Shown: in pieces, positions 18,053 through 25,736 of the stretch
Layout: the number at the start of each line of letters is the position of its first letter
Numbering within the stretch: position 1 is the first letter of the stretch
Source: Halobacteriales archaeon YIM A00013
Lineage (GTDB): Archaea; Halobacteriota; Halobacteria; Halobacteriales; Haloarculaceae
Assembly (NCBI GenBank): GCA_025041195.1
Contig: JAKCFM010000002.1
Location: forward strand, 124,001 to 188,000
Direction of reading: 5' to 3'
DNA length: 64,000 nucleotides
The notes under the pieces: generated by a model
Told to the model about the DNA's origin: nothing
Databases searched by the model: none
The model's input: the letters and a program-made list of their open reading frames with translations, nothing else
Program-made: the position numbers and the translations under genes

Positions 18053-18901
18053 TTATTCGGATTTTCGTCCTTCGATCGTTGCCGAGACGATGTACTGTTC
18101 GAGGTCGTGATCTGCCGACCACTCACGAATGAACTCGTGGCTATCGTCTTTCGGTTCGATCGTCACTGCCTCGAATCCAGCCGTATCAAGCAGTGATTCG
18201 AGATCGCTGATCGTCGCCGCTCCAGCGACACAGTCCGAAACGCTTTCTGGATCCGAACGGAGGGCTTCGGGAATCTCTGCTGTCATGACGACATCGGAAA
18301 TCGCAAGCCGGCCACCTGGGCGAAGCACGCGGTGTGCCTCTTCGAACACCTGCTGTTTGTCCGGTGAGAGATTGATGACGCAGTTGGAGATGATCACGTC
18401 GACCATTTCGTCGGCGACCGGAAGGTGCTCGATTTCTCCGAGCCGGAACTCGACGTTGCTGGCGTCGTTTTTCTCGACATTCTCCCGCGCACGGTCGATC
18501 ATTGCCGGGGTCATATCGACGCCGATAACGTGTCCTGCTGAACCGACCTCGCGAGCCGCGAGAAAACAGTCAAACCCACCACCGGACCCGAGATCGAGCA
18601 CGGTGTGTCCCGATTCGAGACTCGCTATCGCAGTCGGATTCCCACAGCCGAGGCCCAGATCTGCCCCCGCTGCCACGGCTTCACTGTCGGCTTTCGTGTA
18701 GCCGAGTCGCTGGGAGTCAACGCCGAGCGTGTCGCTATCGTCACAGCACGTGGTGTCTGACTCCGATGGTGATCCACAACAGCCATCCTCGGATGCTGAT
18801 TGGGCGATCGATGCGTATCGATTTCGAACCCCATTGCGCTGTTCGCGGTCGGAAAGTCCCGTTTTCGAGGTGGACCGGTCCTGGGAGATGTTGTCGCTCA
18901 T
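18053..18901 (-). CDS. arsM: arsenite S-adenosylmethionine methyltransferase
   Basis: Class I methyltransferase of 282 residues. The SAM loop is VLDLGSGGGFDCFLAA (101-116) and a GVDMTPAMID acidic strand follows. Family-specific features are LGLGCGNP (Cys86) and SNCVINLSP (Cys174), the arsenite-binding cysteines. An extra Cys-rich N-terminal segment (GCCGS, TTCCDD) is common in ArsM. The enzyme methylates As(III) to volatile or less toxic forms in the cytoplasm. Its ATG overlaps the stop of the upstream arsR by one base (TAATG), indicating coupled translation. Confidence 0.93.
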   Translation of the reverse strand: MSDNISQDRSTSKTGLSDREQRNGVRNRYASIAQSASEDGCCGSPSESDTTCCDDSDTLGVDSQRLGYTKADSEAVAAGADLGLGCGNPTAIASLESGHTVLDLGSGGGFDCFLAAREVGSAGHVIGVDMTPAMIDRARENVEKNDASNVEFRLGEIEHLPVADEMVDVIISNCVINLSPDKQQVFEEAHRVLRPGGRLAISDVVMTAEIPEALRSDPESVSDCVAGAATISDLESLLDTAGFEAVTIEPKDDSHEFIREWSADHDLEQYIVSATIEGRKSE

Positions 18902-19266
18902 TATCGGTCACGCCCCTGATGAGCATCGACCCGGTCAATGAGCTCCTCGGCAATTGAGGTTGCCTGATAGTAGCGCCAGCGGCCTTCTTTTCGGCGCTCG
19001 ACCAGTCCAACAGCATGGAGTTGTGAGAGCGCATGGCTGATCGCACTCTGTGATACCTCCAGTGGCGGGGCGAGATTACAGGCACAAACCTCGTCCGCAG
19101 CCGCAACGAGAAGCCGAATAGCCCCGTACCGCGTTGGGTTTGCGAGCGCTGCGAATAGTTCGACCTCGCTATCAAGTTCTTCGATCGAAATCTCCGGAAT
19201 CGTCGTACAGCACGCTTTCGATTGGGATTGTGCCGCCGATGGCTGGGTATCGCTCTGCCGTTCCAT
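18901..19266 (-). CDS. arsR: ArsR-family repressor, minus-strand operon
   Basis: Winged-helix repressor of 121 residues. The metal-sensing pair C61-x-C63 (DEVCACNLAPPL) comes just before the recognition helix (SQSAISHALSQLHAVGLVERR), and a further CC pair sits at 19-20. This is the haloarchaeal ArsR type that releases DNA on binding As(III) or Sb(III). It leads the arsM-SDR operon, and a 6-8-6 palindrome lies 15-34 bases upstream of its ATG. Confidence 0.92.
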   Translation of the reverse strand: MERQSDTQPSAAQSQSKACCTTIPEISIEELDSEVELFAALANPTRYGAIRLLVAAADEVCACNLAPPLEVSQSAISHALSQLHAVGLVERRKEGRWRYYQATSIAEELIDRVDAHQGRDR

Positions 19267-19280
19267 ATGAACAATCTAGC

Positions 19281-19300
19281 ATATGAGAACTTAGTCATAT
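19281..19300. promoter_or_regulatory. candidate ArsR operator for the minus-strand operon
   Basis: ATATGA and TCATAT are perfect 6-bp arms around eight bases (GAACTTAG). The site lies 15-34 bases upstream of the minus-strand arsR ATG, where the TATA element of a leaderless haloarchaeal promoter would sit. Repressor binding here would block transcription. It has the same 6-8-6 layout as the site at 19,431. Confidence 0.6.
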
Positions 19301-19430
19301 AATACTATCGACCGAGAGCGACTCGATTCGAACTTTATTCAATCACGGAAATCAGGCGAGTTCACATATTCACCTAACTCTGCCATTACAGGGAATATCA
19401 ACAGATATGCAGAGATAGTCCGAAACAATT

Positions 19431-19450
19431 ACTTGAGATTCTATTCAAGT
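19431..19450. promoter_or_regulatory. candidate ArsR operator for the plus-strand operon
   Basis: ACTTGA and TCAAGT are perfect 6-bp arms around eight bases (GATTCTAT), ending two bases before the ATG of the plus-strand arsR. It shares the pattern A-N2-TGAGA-N3-TA-N-TCA-N2-T with the site at 19,281, so one repressor type may recognise both. Confidence 0.6.
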
Positions 19451-19452
19451 CG

Positions 19453-19857
19453 ATGGTAATGGCGCAAGCGACAGAACGACTCCAACGATACCTCGAAGAC
19501 GAACTTGGTGCGTGTCGAACCGAGGACGTAGAACAGCGCCTTGATGAGCTCAGTACACTTGAGACAGCACTTGAGGTGGAACAGGTGACCACTGAGCTCG
19601 ATGTGCTTTCTTCGCTCGCTAACGAGACGCGGTATACGCTCGTCCGGGTGCTTGTTGGGGCTCAAGAGGAACTGTGCGTCTGTGAGTTGCATGCAGTCGT
19701 CGACGTGACTGAGAGCGGACTTAGTCACGCCCTTTCGCAACTCGTCGACGCCGGACTCGTCACTGGTCGGAAAGACGGCCGCTGGAAGAAATATCGAGCG
19801 ACGAATCGGGCGATCACTCTCATCACCGTCCTTGAAGGGAGTGTGAGCGATGAGTAA
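19453..19857 (+). CDS. arsR: ArsR-family repressor, plus-strand operon
   Basis: Repressor of 134 residues. It has an N-terminal helical extension (1-50, QRYLEDELGA...) and a winged-helix domain with the metal pair C75-x-C77 (EELCVCELHAVVD) and recognition helix SGLSHALSQLVDAGLVTGRK. It heads arsR-acr3-arsC; its 3' end overlaps acr3 by eight bases, so translation is coupled. It is divergent from a second arsR, giving a two-repressor control region of about 190 bases. An alternative ATG lies six bases downstream. Confidence 0.92.
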   Translation: MVMAQATERLQRYLEDELGACRTEDVEQRLDELSTLETALEVEQVTTELDVLSSLANETRYTLVRVLVGAQEELCVCELHAVVDVTESGLSHALSQLVDAGLVTGRKDGRWKKYRATNRAITLITVLEGSVSDE

Positions 19858-21004
19858 TATCGAGACGCACAAGCACGGTCCAAACTGTGACTGTCCGGAC
19901 TGTGGGAATCCACGCTCGATGGATTTTCTCGACAAGTATCTCACCGTCTGGATTTTCGGGGCGATGGCCACCGGCGTCGGACTCGGATACGTCGCGCCAG
20001 CAGTGACAAAGCCGATCCAGGATCTCCATCTCGTGGGAATCGGCCTTGTGGTGATGATGTATCCACCGCTGGCGAAAGCAGACTACTCCCAGCTCCGTGC
20101 CGTTGTTAGCAACTGGCGCGTACTCGGGTTGAGCCTCATCCAGAACTGGCTCATCGGGCCAACGCTGATGTTCGGGCTCGCGGTCGTCTTCTTCAGCGGG
20201 CTCATTCCCGGGCTTCCAGCACGACCCGAGTACTTCCTCGGGCTGGTATTCATCGGGATGGCTCGGTGTATCGCGATGGTGCTGGTCTGGAATGAACTGG
20301 CGGAGGGCTCGACCGAATACGTGACCGGACTCGTCGCGTTCAACAGCCTCTTTCAGATCCTCACGTATGGAGTGTACATCTGGTTCTTCGGGCTGTTCTT
20401 GCCACCCCTGTTGGGTATGGATTCACTCGTCGCTGGCATCACTACCTTCGATGTGACGCCCATGCAGGTGTTCGAGGCGATCGTCGTCTTTCTCGGGATC
20501 CCCTTCGCAGGTGGCTTCCTTACCCGGTACGTTGGAATCCGAACAAAGGGCGAACAGTGGTATGACGAGCAGTTCATCCCGACAATCGATCCGTTGACGC
20601 TGGTCGCGCTGCTGTTCACAGTGATCGTGATGTTCGCCACTCAGGGTGGCACCATCGTCGCCGCACCGGGTGACGTTCTGTTGATCGCAGTACCGCTGAC
20701 GATCTACTTCGTCGTGATGTTTCTCGTCAGCTTCGGGATGGGCCGCGGGATCGGGGCCGATTACTCGACGACGACGGCCATCGGCTTCACCGCAGCCTCG
20801 AACAACTTCGAGCTGGCTATCGCGGTCGCAGTCGCCGTGTTCGGCGTCGGTTCTGGAGTTGCTTTTGCAACCGTCATCGGCCCGCTCATCGAAGTGCCGG
20901 TACTGCTCGCGCTGGTCAACGTCGCGCTGTACTTTCAGCGGACGATCGACTGGAAAAGCGCCGAACCGGACGCCGTCGCTGCATCGACGACCGATGATGA
21001 TTGA
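19850..21004 (+). CDS. acr3: ACR3-family arsenite efflux permease
   Basis: Ten-helix membrane protein of 384 residues. Hallmarks are GVGLGYVAP near TM1 and the TM4 segment FIGMARCIAMVLVWNELAEGS, which carries the conserved transport cysteine. The TM9-TM10 region GFTAASNNFELAIAVAVAVFG holds the conserved NNFELAIA block. The N-terminus has an extra Cys/His motif (HKHGPNCDCPDCG, Cys13, 15, 18), which may bind As(III) before transport. It exports arsenite in antiport with protons. Fifteen bases separate it from arsC. Confidence 0.95.
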   Translation: MSNIETHKHGPNCDCPDCGNPRSMDFLDKYLTVWIFGAMATGVGLGYVAPAVTKPIQDLHLVGIGLVVMMYPPLAKADYSQLRAVVSNWRVLGLSLIQNWLIGPTLMFGLAVVFFSGLIPGLPARPEYFLGLVFIGMARCIAMVLVWNELAEGSTEYVTGLVAFNSLFQILTYGVYIWFFGLFLPPLLGMDSLVAGITTFDVTPMQVFEAIVVFLGIPFAGGFLTRYVGIRTKGEQWYDEQFIPTIDPLTLVALLFTVIVMFATQGGTIVAAPGDVLLIAVPLTIYFVVMFLVSFGMGRGIGADYSTTTAIGFTAASNNFELAIAVAVAVFGVGSGVAFATVIGPLIEVPVLLALVNVALYFQRTIDWKSAEPDAVAASTTDDD

Positions 21005-21019
21005 TCACACGATACACCA

Positions 21020-21847
21020 ATGACGACAACACCCAATTCATCCGAGTCAATTCGTATCGCATTCATGTGCGTTCAGAACGCAGGGGGCTCACAGATGGCC
21101 ACGGCGTTTGCAGATCGGGAACGCGCCCGTCGTGGCCTCGACGATCGCGTTGTTCTCTTGACCGGTGGTACCCATCCAGCCGATCACGTCCATGAGGAGG
21201 TAGTTGACGTGATGGACGAGGTGGGCTTCGACCTCTCAGACCGAAGGCCGTGTGAGATCACGGTCGATCAGCTCCAGTCGTGTGACTATGTCGCGACGAT
21301 GGGCTGTTCGACGCAGGATATCAGAGCGGTCGGGAGCAAGGTCGCCGAGCTTCGCTCGGCTGCTAACCAGAATTCCGTGAATTCTGGTGATGTAGATGTT
21401 CGTGACTGGGCCCTCGACGATCCCGACGGCCAGAATCTCGAATACGTTCGCGAGATCCGCGAGACGATCGAAGAACGCGTCACGGCGTTGTTCGACGAGA
21501 TTGCTGGACTCTCCTGGAACGGTCTCTACGAAGGTTTCTCCATCAAGCGGCCACTCCTCTCAAGCGGCTTGTCGATGCCGGCTACGAAAACGATGACGCC
21601 CTCGATCTGCACCTACCATGGTACGTCGGCGAGTCGCTCACCATCGCGAACCTTCGACTTCCCTGCGCTCTTCCGATTCGACCCCGTACACCAACGCAAC
21701 GGCGTCTCTGAGACGGGTCTTCTTGACCACATCAAGAAGCACTACTACCAGAGTCATACGGATAGCAACCCGACTGAATTCGTCCCAGTCGGACCGAATA
21801 TCGATGTAACGATCCCTCATGGTCGCAAACGAACAGCAAGTGAGTGA
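21020..21847 (+). CDS. arsC: arsenate-reductase-like low-molecular-weight phosphatase with altered P-loop, insertion and fused tail
   Basis: Residues 1-164 match the LMW-phosphatase-type ArsC: IAFMCVQNAGGSQMATAF (nucleophile Cys17), CDYVATMGCS and DVRDWALDDPDG (general-acid Asp). Three oddities are seen. The P-loop C-x5-R has Gly23 (GGC) for the catalytic Arg (CGC), a one-base change. Residues of about 101-122 are an in-frame insertion built of two perfect hairpins. After about residue 164 the frame runs on into unrelated sequence ending in a relic of glutathionyl-hydroquinone reductase. Position in arsR-acr3-arsC indicates an original As(V)-reducing role. Activity is doubtful; it may be a pseudogene in progress. 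Confidence 0.75.
   Translation: MTTTPNSSESIRIAFMCVQNAGGSQMATAFADRERARRGLDDRVVLLTGGTHPADHVHEEVVDVMDEVGFDLSDRRPCEITVDQLQSCDYVATMGCSTQDIRAVGSKVAELRSAANQNSVNSGDVDVRDWALDDPDGQNLEYVREIRETIEERVTALFDEIAGLSWNGLYEGFSIKRPLLSSGLSMPATKTMTPSICTYHGTSASRSPSRTFDFPALFRFDPVHQRNGVSETGLLDHIKKHYYQSHTDSNPTEFVPVGPNIDVTIPHGRKRTASE
21344..21387. repeat. two adjacent perfect hairpins inside arsC
   Basis: Hairpin A is GCCGAGC/GCTCGGC (21344-21350 with 21354-21360, loop TTC). Hairpin B is CCAGAATTC/GAATTCTGG (21367-21375 with 21379-21387, loop CGT). Both lie in the segment that interrupts the ArsC family alignment between MGCSTQDI and DVDVRDWA. The insertion keeps the reading frame. It looks like a small palindromic mobile element rather than coding sequence under selection. 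Confidence 0.75.
21650..21847 (+). pseudogene. relic of a glutathionyl-hydroquinone reductase (YqjG/GST-omega-like) fused to arsC
   Basis: In the arsC frame, residues 215-268 read ALFRFDPVHQ, then LLDHIKKHYYQSHTDSNPTE and FVPVGPNIDVTIPHGR. This resembles the end of YqjG-type enzymes (LxRFDPVY...FDHIKRHYYxSHxxINPxxIVPVGPxxDFxxPH). The middle of the parent gene has been deleted between RFDPV and the DHIK block. The bases between about 21,515 and 21,650 are not assigned; another frame there reads LVDAGYENDDALDLHLPWYV. Confidence 0.7.
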
Positions 21848-21901
21848 CATCAATCCAAAGAATCCCTCTATTCGAAGTCACTGGAGTGAGAAGTGGTCAC
21901 T

Positions 21902-23341
21902 ATGAATCGTTCCAACTCGCCCGAAACAGGATTCATCGATCCGAGTGGGGCTAACGCCGACGCCATCCAGGATCTCACTGAAGACGTGCTCAATCAGCTC
22001 CTTGAGCAACTTGAAACGGCCAACGACCGGTCCCCGTTACCTGACGTGTCTACTGTCCCTACGGGGACAATTCCAGACTCCCCACGGTCCGAGACCGATC
22101 TTCTCAACGACCTCGAGACGATCGTTGCTGGATCGATGAACCCCGCTCATCCGGGATATATCGGTCATATGGATACGATGCCGACGACGGTGTCGGTACT
22201 GGGTGACCTCGTCGCATCGGCGGTCAACAACAATATGTTGAGCGTGGAGATGTCCCCAATCTTCTCGGAGCTTGAGGTCCAGTTAACTGAGACCATCGCC
22301 AGCGAGTTCGGCCTCGGCCCCAACGCCGGCGGGATCCTCGCCAGTGGGGGGTCACTTGCGAACCTACATGCTCTCTCGGTCGCTCGGAACCAGGCATTCG
22401 ATGTTCACGACAGCGGGCTCGCCGGACTGGAGGGTGAGCCGGTGCTGTTCGCGTCTGACGTAGCCCACACCTCCCTACAGAAAGCCGCGATGCTGTTGGG
22501 GCTCGGGACCGACGCGATCACCGCCGTCGAAACGGACGCGAACTCTCGAATGAAGCCAAGCGAGCTGAACCAAGCGATCGAACAGGCCGAACGAGATGGT
22601 CGCATGCCCTTCTGTGTCGTCGCGACCGCTGGCACAACCACGACCGGGAACATCGATCCGCTCCCGGCGGTTCGTGATGTCGTCGATGACCACGACCTGT
22701 GGTTGCACGTCGACGCGGCCTACGGCGGGGCCCTCATCTTCTCCGAACCCGAACGGGACCGACTGGATGGCGTTGAGGAGGCCAACTCAGTGACGTTCAA
22801 CCCCCAGAAGTGGTGTTACGTTGCGAAGACGTGCGCGATGACTCTGTTCGCTGATTTGGACGTCTTGCAGGAGGACTTTCGGATTGGGGCGCCGTATATG
22901 CGCGGCGACGACGCGATTCCGAATCTCGGTGAACTGAGCATTCAAGGGACCCGGCGGGCGGCGGTCCTGAAACTTTGGCTCACCTTTCAGCACCTCGGCC
23001 GCGAGGGGCTCGGACAGTTGATCGACGAGAGCTACCGCCTGACGGCTGTGATTCGTGACCGTGTCGCTAACAGGGATGCGCTGGAGCTGGCCAGCGAGCC
23101 AGAGCTGAACATCGTCTGTTTCCGTGCCACGCCAGATTGGTGTTTACCGGCCGAGCGAGATGCACTCAACGGACGACTCCAGCGCCACCTGCTCTCCAAA
23201 CAGGACATCTTTGTCTCGCTACCGACCTATCGGGACACACGGTGGCTCCGAGTCGTTCTATTGAACCCATTCACAGATAAAATGACGCTTGATCGACTGT
23301 TCGACGGAATCGATTTGTTCTTAGAGGCAGAACGACCGTAA
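21902..23341 (+). CDS. pyridoxal-phosphate-dependent group II decarboxylase
   Basis: About 479 residues from the ATG (an in-frame GTG lies nine bases upstream). It has the DDC/GadB-family fold. Motifs are HPGYIGHM near 85, SPIFSELE, ILASGGSLANLHAL, the cofactor-stacking and Asp-binding block LWLHVDAAYGGALI, and the Schiff-base lysine in SVTFNPQKWCYV. Relatives decarboxylate glutamate, aspartate, 2,4-diaminobutyrate or aromatic amino acids; the sequence does not settle which. It follows arsC by about 54 bases, but a shared transcript is not certain. Confidence 0.9.
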   Translation: MNRSNSPETGFIDPSGANADAIQDLTEDVLNQLLEQLETANDRSPLPDVSTVPTGTIPDSPRSETDLLNDLETIVAGSMNPAHPGYIGHMDTMPTTVSVLGDLVASAVNNNMLSVEMSPIFSELEVQLTETIASEFGLGPNAGGILASGGSLANLHALSVARNQAFDVHDSGLAGLEGEPVLFASDVAHTSLQKAAMLLGLGTDAITAVETDANSRMKPSELNQAIEQAERDGRMPFCVVATAGTTTTGNIDPLPAVRDVVDDHDLWLHVDAAYGGALIFSEPERDRLDGVEEANSVTFNPQKWCYVAKTCAMTLFADLDVLQEDFRIGAPYMRGDDAIPNLGELSIQGTRRAAVLKLWLTFQHLGREGLGQLIDESYRLTAVIRDRVANRDALELASEPELNIVCFRATPDWCLPAERDALNGRLQRHLLSKQDIFVSLPTYRDTRWLRVVLLNPFTDKMTLDRLFDGIDLFLEAERP

Positions 23342-23566
23342 GACATTCCAGTTTGCCCATATTTACATATAGAAACCCGCGCTACAATTGGTATAACGAC
23401 GCACATCACCTGCACAGCCGGTTCGCTCATCAGTATATGAGAGACACAAAACAATCCACGCCAAAGGCTCAAATCAACAGCGGCTGGTAGGCTACTACTG
23501 ACGTGTCGCTATCACATTGAAGTCACACAAACGGCGTTGGTGGATGCTTGGATCTTGGGCTGTTGG

Positions 23567-23794
23567 TTATCCCACAACGATTTGGAACGTGACAAATCCA
23601 GCGACGAAAAATAGGCCTACACCGACGAGCGCATGCAGCGTTGGATGCATATCGATATTGCCCAACAACAGGTAATGTGATCCAAGCGCCAGAACAAACG
23701 AAAGAAAAACGGCGAGGCTGATCTTTCCCCAGTGTGGATCTTCACTCGTCGTTGATTCCACGCGTGCTCCTTCGCTAGTGCTGTCAGTTGCCAT
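23567..23794 (-). CDS. small two-helix membrane protein
   Basis: Protein of 75 residues with a polar acidic N-terminus (about 1-22) and two hydrophobic helices (about 25-45 and 54-73). No family is recognised. Its start lies two bases after the stop of the AHSA1 gene on the same strand, so it is most likely the third gene of an arsR-type regulator/AHSA1 operon. Confidence 0.7.
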   Translation of the reverse strand: MATDSTSEGARVESTTSEDPHWGKISLAVFLSFVLALGSHYLLLGNIDMHPTLHALVGVGLFFVAGFVTFQIVVG

Positions 23795-23796
23795 GG

Positions 23797-24288
23797 TTAC
23801 TCCTCCACTTGACCGGCGAGTTTTTTGAGGGAGTCTTCCCAGGCCTCTGCGACTCCATAGTCCTCGGCGACATTCTCAGGGATCCCTTCTATGCAGAGAG
23901 TGGCCTCGGTTCCGGTAGGGACCGAATCCAAAGTGATTATGACGGTCCTGTGGTCATCACCCTCTCCGGACTCGTCGGTCCAGACTATCTTCTCGCCGCG
24001 TTTCAGTTCTTGGTAGGTCCCCTGGGACGTGTGGGAGTATTGTTCCATCTCTTCTGCTTCAGCATTGTTCTCGATTCGGAAGGACCCACCCTCTTCTGGT
24101 TCGACCTTCTGAACGTCAGCACGGAATCCATCTGGGGGCGACCACACCGCGATGTCCTCAGGATCGAGAAACGCCTCGTAAACCCGCTCGGGTGGTGCTT
24201 CAATCACGCGACTCACGGTAATGCTCCGCTCCTCGTCCGACGTGGTTTCTGTCGCTGATGCATCGCCTTTGTTGGGGCTGGCTGTCAT
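23797..24288 (-). CDS. SRPBCC (AHSA1-like) domain protein
   Basis: Protein of 163 residues. The helix-grip fold shows in SITVSRVIEAPPERVYEAFLDPEDIAVWSPP at the N-terminus and in the C-terminal helix EAWEDSLKKLAGQVEE. AHSA1-type proteins bind hydrophobic ligands or act as co-chaperones. The first 20 residues are a polar, acidic extension. Its ATG overlaps the regulator's stop by four bases. The pairing of an ArsR-type regulator with an AHSA1 gene is common in prokaryotes. Confidence 0.9.
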   Translation of the reverse strand: MTASPNKGDASATETTSDEERSITVSRVIEAPPERVYEAFLDPEDIAVWSPPDGFRADVQKVEPEEGGSFRIENNAEAEEMEQYSHTSQGTYQELKRGEKIVWTDESGEGDDHRTVIITLDSVPTGTEATLCIEGIPENVAEDYGVAEAWEDSLKKLAGQVEE

Positions 24289-24623
24289 TTATTGTCGTTC
24301 TCCAGATGGTCGGCCAACGCATCGAACCGATCTTCCCAAAAGACGCGGTACCGGGTAAGCCACCCGAACACCTCGCTCAGCGGCGCGGCGTTCAGGTGGT
24401 TACGGCGAACGCGACCGTCCTGTTCGACTTCAAGCAGCCCCGCTTCCTCCAGTACGCGCAGGTGCTTCGAGACCGCTGCCAGCGAAACGTCGTGGGGCTC
24501 GGCCAGGTCGCTAACGCTCTTGGGACCGTCGGCTAACTCCTCCAAGGTGGCCCGACGGATTGGGTGGGCCAGCGCGTGGAAGATGGCGTCGAGGTCCAGA
24601 TCGTCCGACTGACGTTCAACCAT
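24285..24623 (-). CDS. ArsR-family HTH regulator (AHSA1-linked)
   Basis: Winged-helix protein of 112 residues: LDAIFHALAHPIRRATLEEL, recognition helix AAVSKHLRVLEEAGLLEVEQ, then FGWLTRYRVFWEDRFDALADHLE. It has no cysteines, so it is not an arsenic sensor; it belongs to the subgroup paired with AHSA1 genes. It is first gene of a three-gene minus-strand operon. Its start lies next to an AT-rich segment near 24,640. Confidence 0.9.
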   Translation of the reverse strand: MVERQSDDLDLDAIFHALAHPIRRATLEELADGPKSVSDLAEPHDVSLAAVSKHLRVLEEAGLLEVEQDGRVRRNHLNAAPLSEVFGWLTRYRVFWEDRFDALADHLENDNK

Positions 24624-25308
24624 CTAGTTAAGCATATACAGTCTCGTGTGTTAAACCTATCGGTTAAATGAATCGCCGAATCGATCCAGCCGACAGCCGC
24701 GGGGTACCTCCCGACCAGAACGACACCAACGCACGTCTCGACACGAAATCACTGGTTGCAACCTGACCGAGACCAAAGAGACGGTCGAGCCGACTCCCGC
24801 TGACAGCACCAACGGTTCCGCCGAATCGCTTCGGTTGTTCGCCCGTGAAGTTGAAGCGCAAGACGACGATCTGGTAGACTTCCTCGTGACTGTCACGACC
24901 ATCGACCAGTCATGGTGCGAGCGTGCGACGGACTACGCTGCGATCGAGCCCTTGATCTGTTGCTTGCCGATCAGACCACTGTCGCTCGTTCGACGTACGA
25001 AGAAGATCTCCGGACGGTGGAGAACAAGTTTCTCACGATCGCGGGTCAGTTCTTGTGCCTGTTCACTGCGACGACGACTGACCTGCTGGAAGTTGAATTG
25101 ATGCGTGAGATGAGCACTGACAACAGGTTGGCGACAAGTGGGTACGGACGCTCACGTGCATGCGGATAGAGATTGACTGACCTGTCGGATGCGCTATTGA
25201 AGGGCGGTCAGTCCATCAGAAATGTAGCGTTCGATCTCCCTGTATACCGATGGTGAGAGGAGTTTTCTTGCCTGTAGGATATATGGTCAAGAACTACACT
25301 CTTGGACC
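24624..25308. other. gap holding only an unrecognised relic
   Basis: The region between the ArsR-type gene and the DUF302 gene has no intact gene. The central part, about 24,783-25,169, looks like degraded coding sequence and is listed separately. The last 140 bases hold nothing recognised. Confidence 0.5.
24783..25169 (+). pseudogene. frameshifted remnant of an unknown protein
   Basis: Two consecutive frames have protein-like composition. VEPTPADSTNGSAESLRLFAREVEAQDDDLVDFLV ends near 24,950. After a one-base shift, RALDLLLADQTTVARSTYEEDLRTVENKFL runs to a TAG near 25,169. The acidic composition fits a haloarchaeal protein, but no start codon or family is evident. I infer a broken gene of about 130 codons. 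Confidence 0.4.
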
Positions 25309-25704
25309 TCACGCCTGTGGAAGTTCGTCTAACACGCGGGTGAATCGATTGCGAACATCGGTGGCAATGGGGTCCAGTTCAGGATTGTCAACAACCGATA
25401 GTAACACCGCCGGATCAACCGCGCTCACACCAACAGTATCATCTTCGGATTCATAAACGATCACGTTACACGGCAGGAGTGTCCCAAGCTGAAGTTCTAC
25501 GTCAAGCGCCTGCTGTGCCAACTGAGGATTACAGGCGCCCAAAATTTGGTATCGGCGGAACTCTTCATCGAGTTTCTGTTTGAATGTCTGCTGGACATCG
25601 ATGTCACAAAGGACACCAAACCCTTCATCTGATAAGGCCGCCGTCGTCTGTTCGACAACGTCATCAAAGGTCCCTCGAACGTGCTTGTTCAGTGTATAGG
25701 ACAT
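25309..25704 (-). CDS. DUF302 family protein
   Basis: About 131 residues from MSYTLNK; longer in-frame starts run into the promoter palindrome. The DUF302 pattern is clear: FDDVVEQTTAALSDEGFGVLCDIDVQQTFKQKL, YQILGACNPQLAQQAL (with the typical conserved Cys-Asn-Pro) and LLPCNVIVYE. The family is soluble, of unknown biochemistry, and often sits beside sulfur-transport and redox genes, as here (YeeE pair). Confidence 0.9.
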   Translation of the reverse strand: MSYTLNKHVRGTFDDVVEQTTAALSDEGFGVLCDIDVQQTFKQKLDEEFRRYQILGACNPQLAQQALDVELQLGTLLPCNVIVYESEDDTVGVSAVDPAVLLSVVDNPELDPIATDVRNRFTRVLDELPQA

Positions 25705-25707
25705 ATA

Positions 25708-25721
25708 GTACAATACTGTAC
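25708..25721. promoter_or_regulatory. palindrome before the DUF302 start
   Basis: GTACA and TGTAC flank four bases (ATAC), just four bases upstream of the DUF302 ATG and about 16 bases before the earliest start of the divergent gene. This position suits an operator or a promoter element serving the divergent sulfur cluster, but short AT/GC-mixed palindromes do occur by chance. Confidence 0.35.
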
Positions 25722-25736
25722 ACGCTACCTTAGGCA

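Noticed and set aside
18027-18126. Longer start for the arsenic-island SDR
   Set aside because: The extension overlaps the arsM 3' end and is Ser/Arg/Asn-rich; the ATG at 18,027 gives a standard SDR N-terminus.
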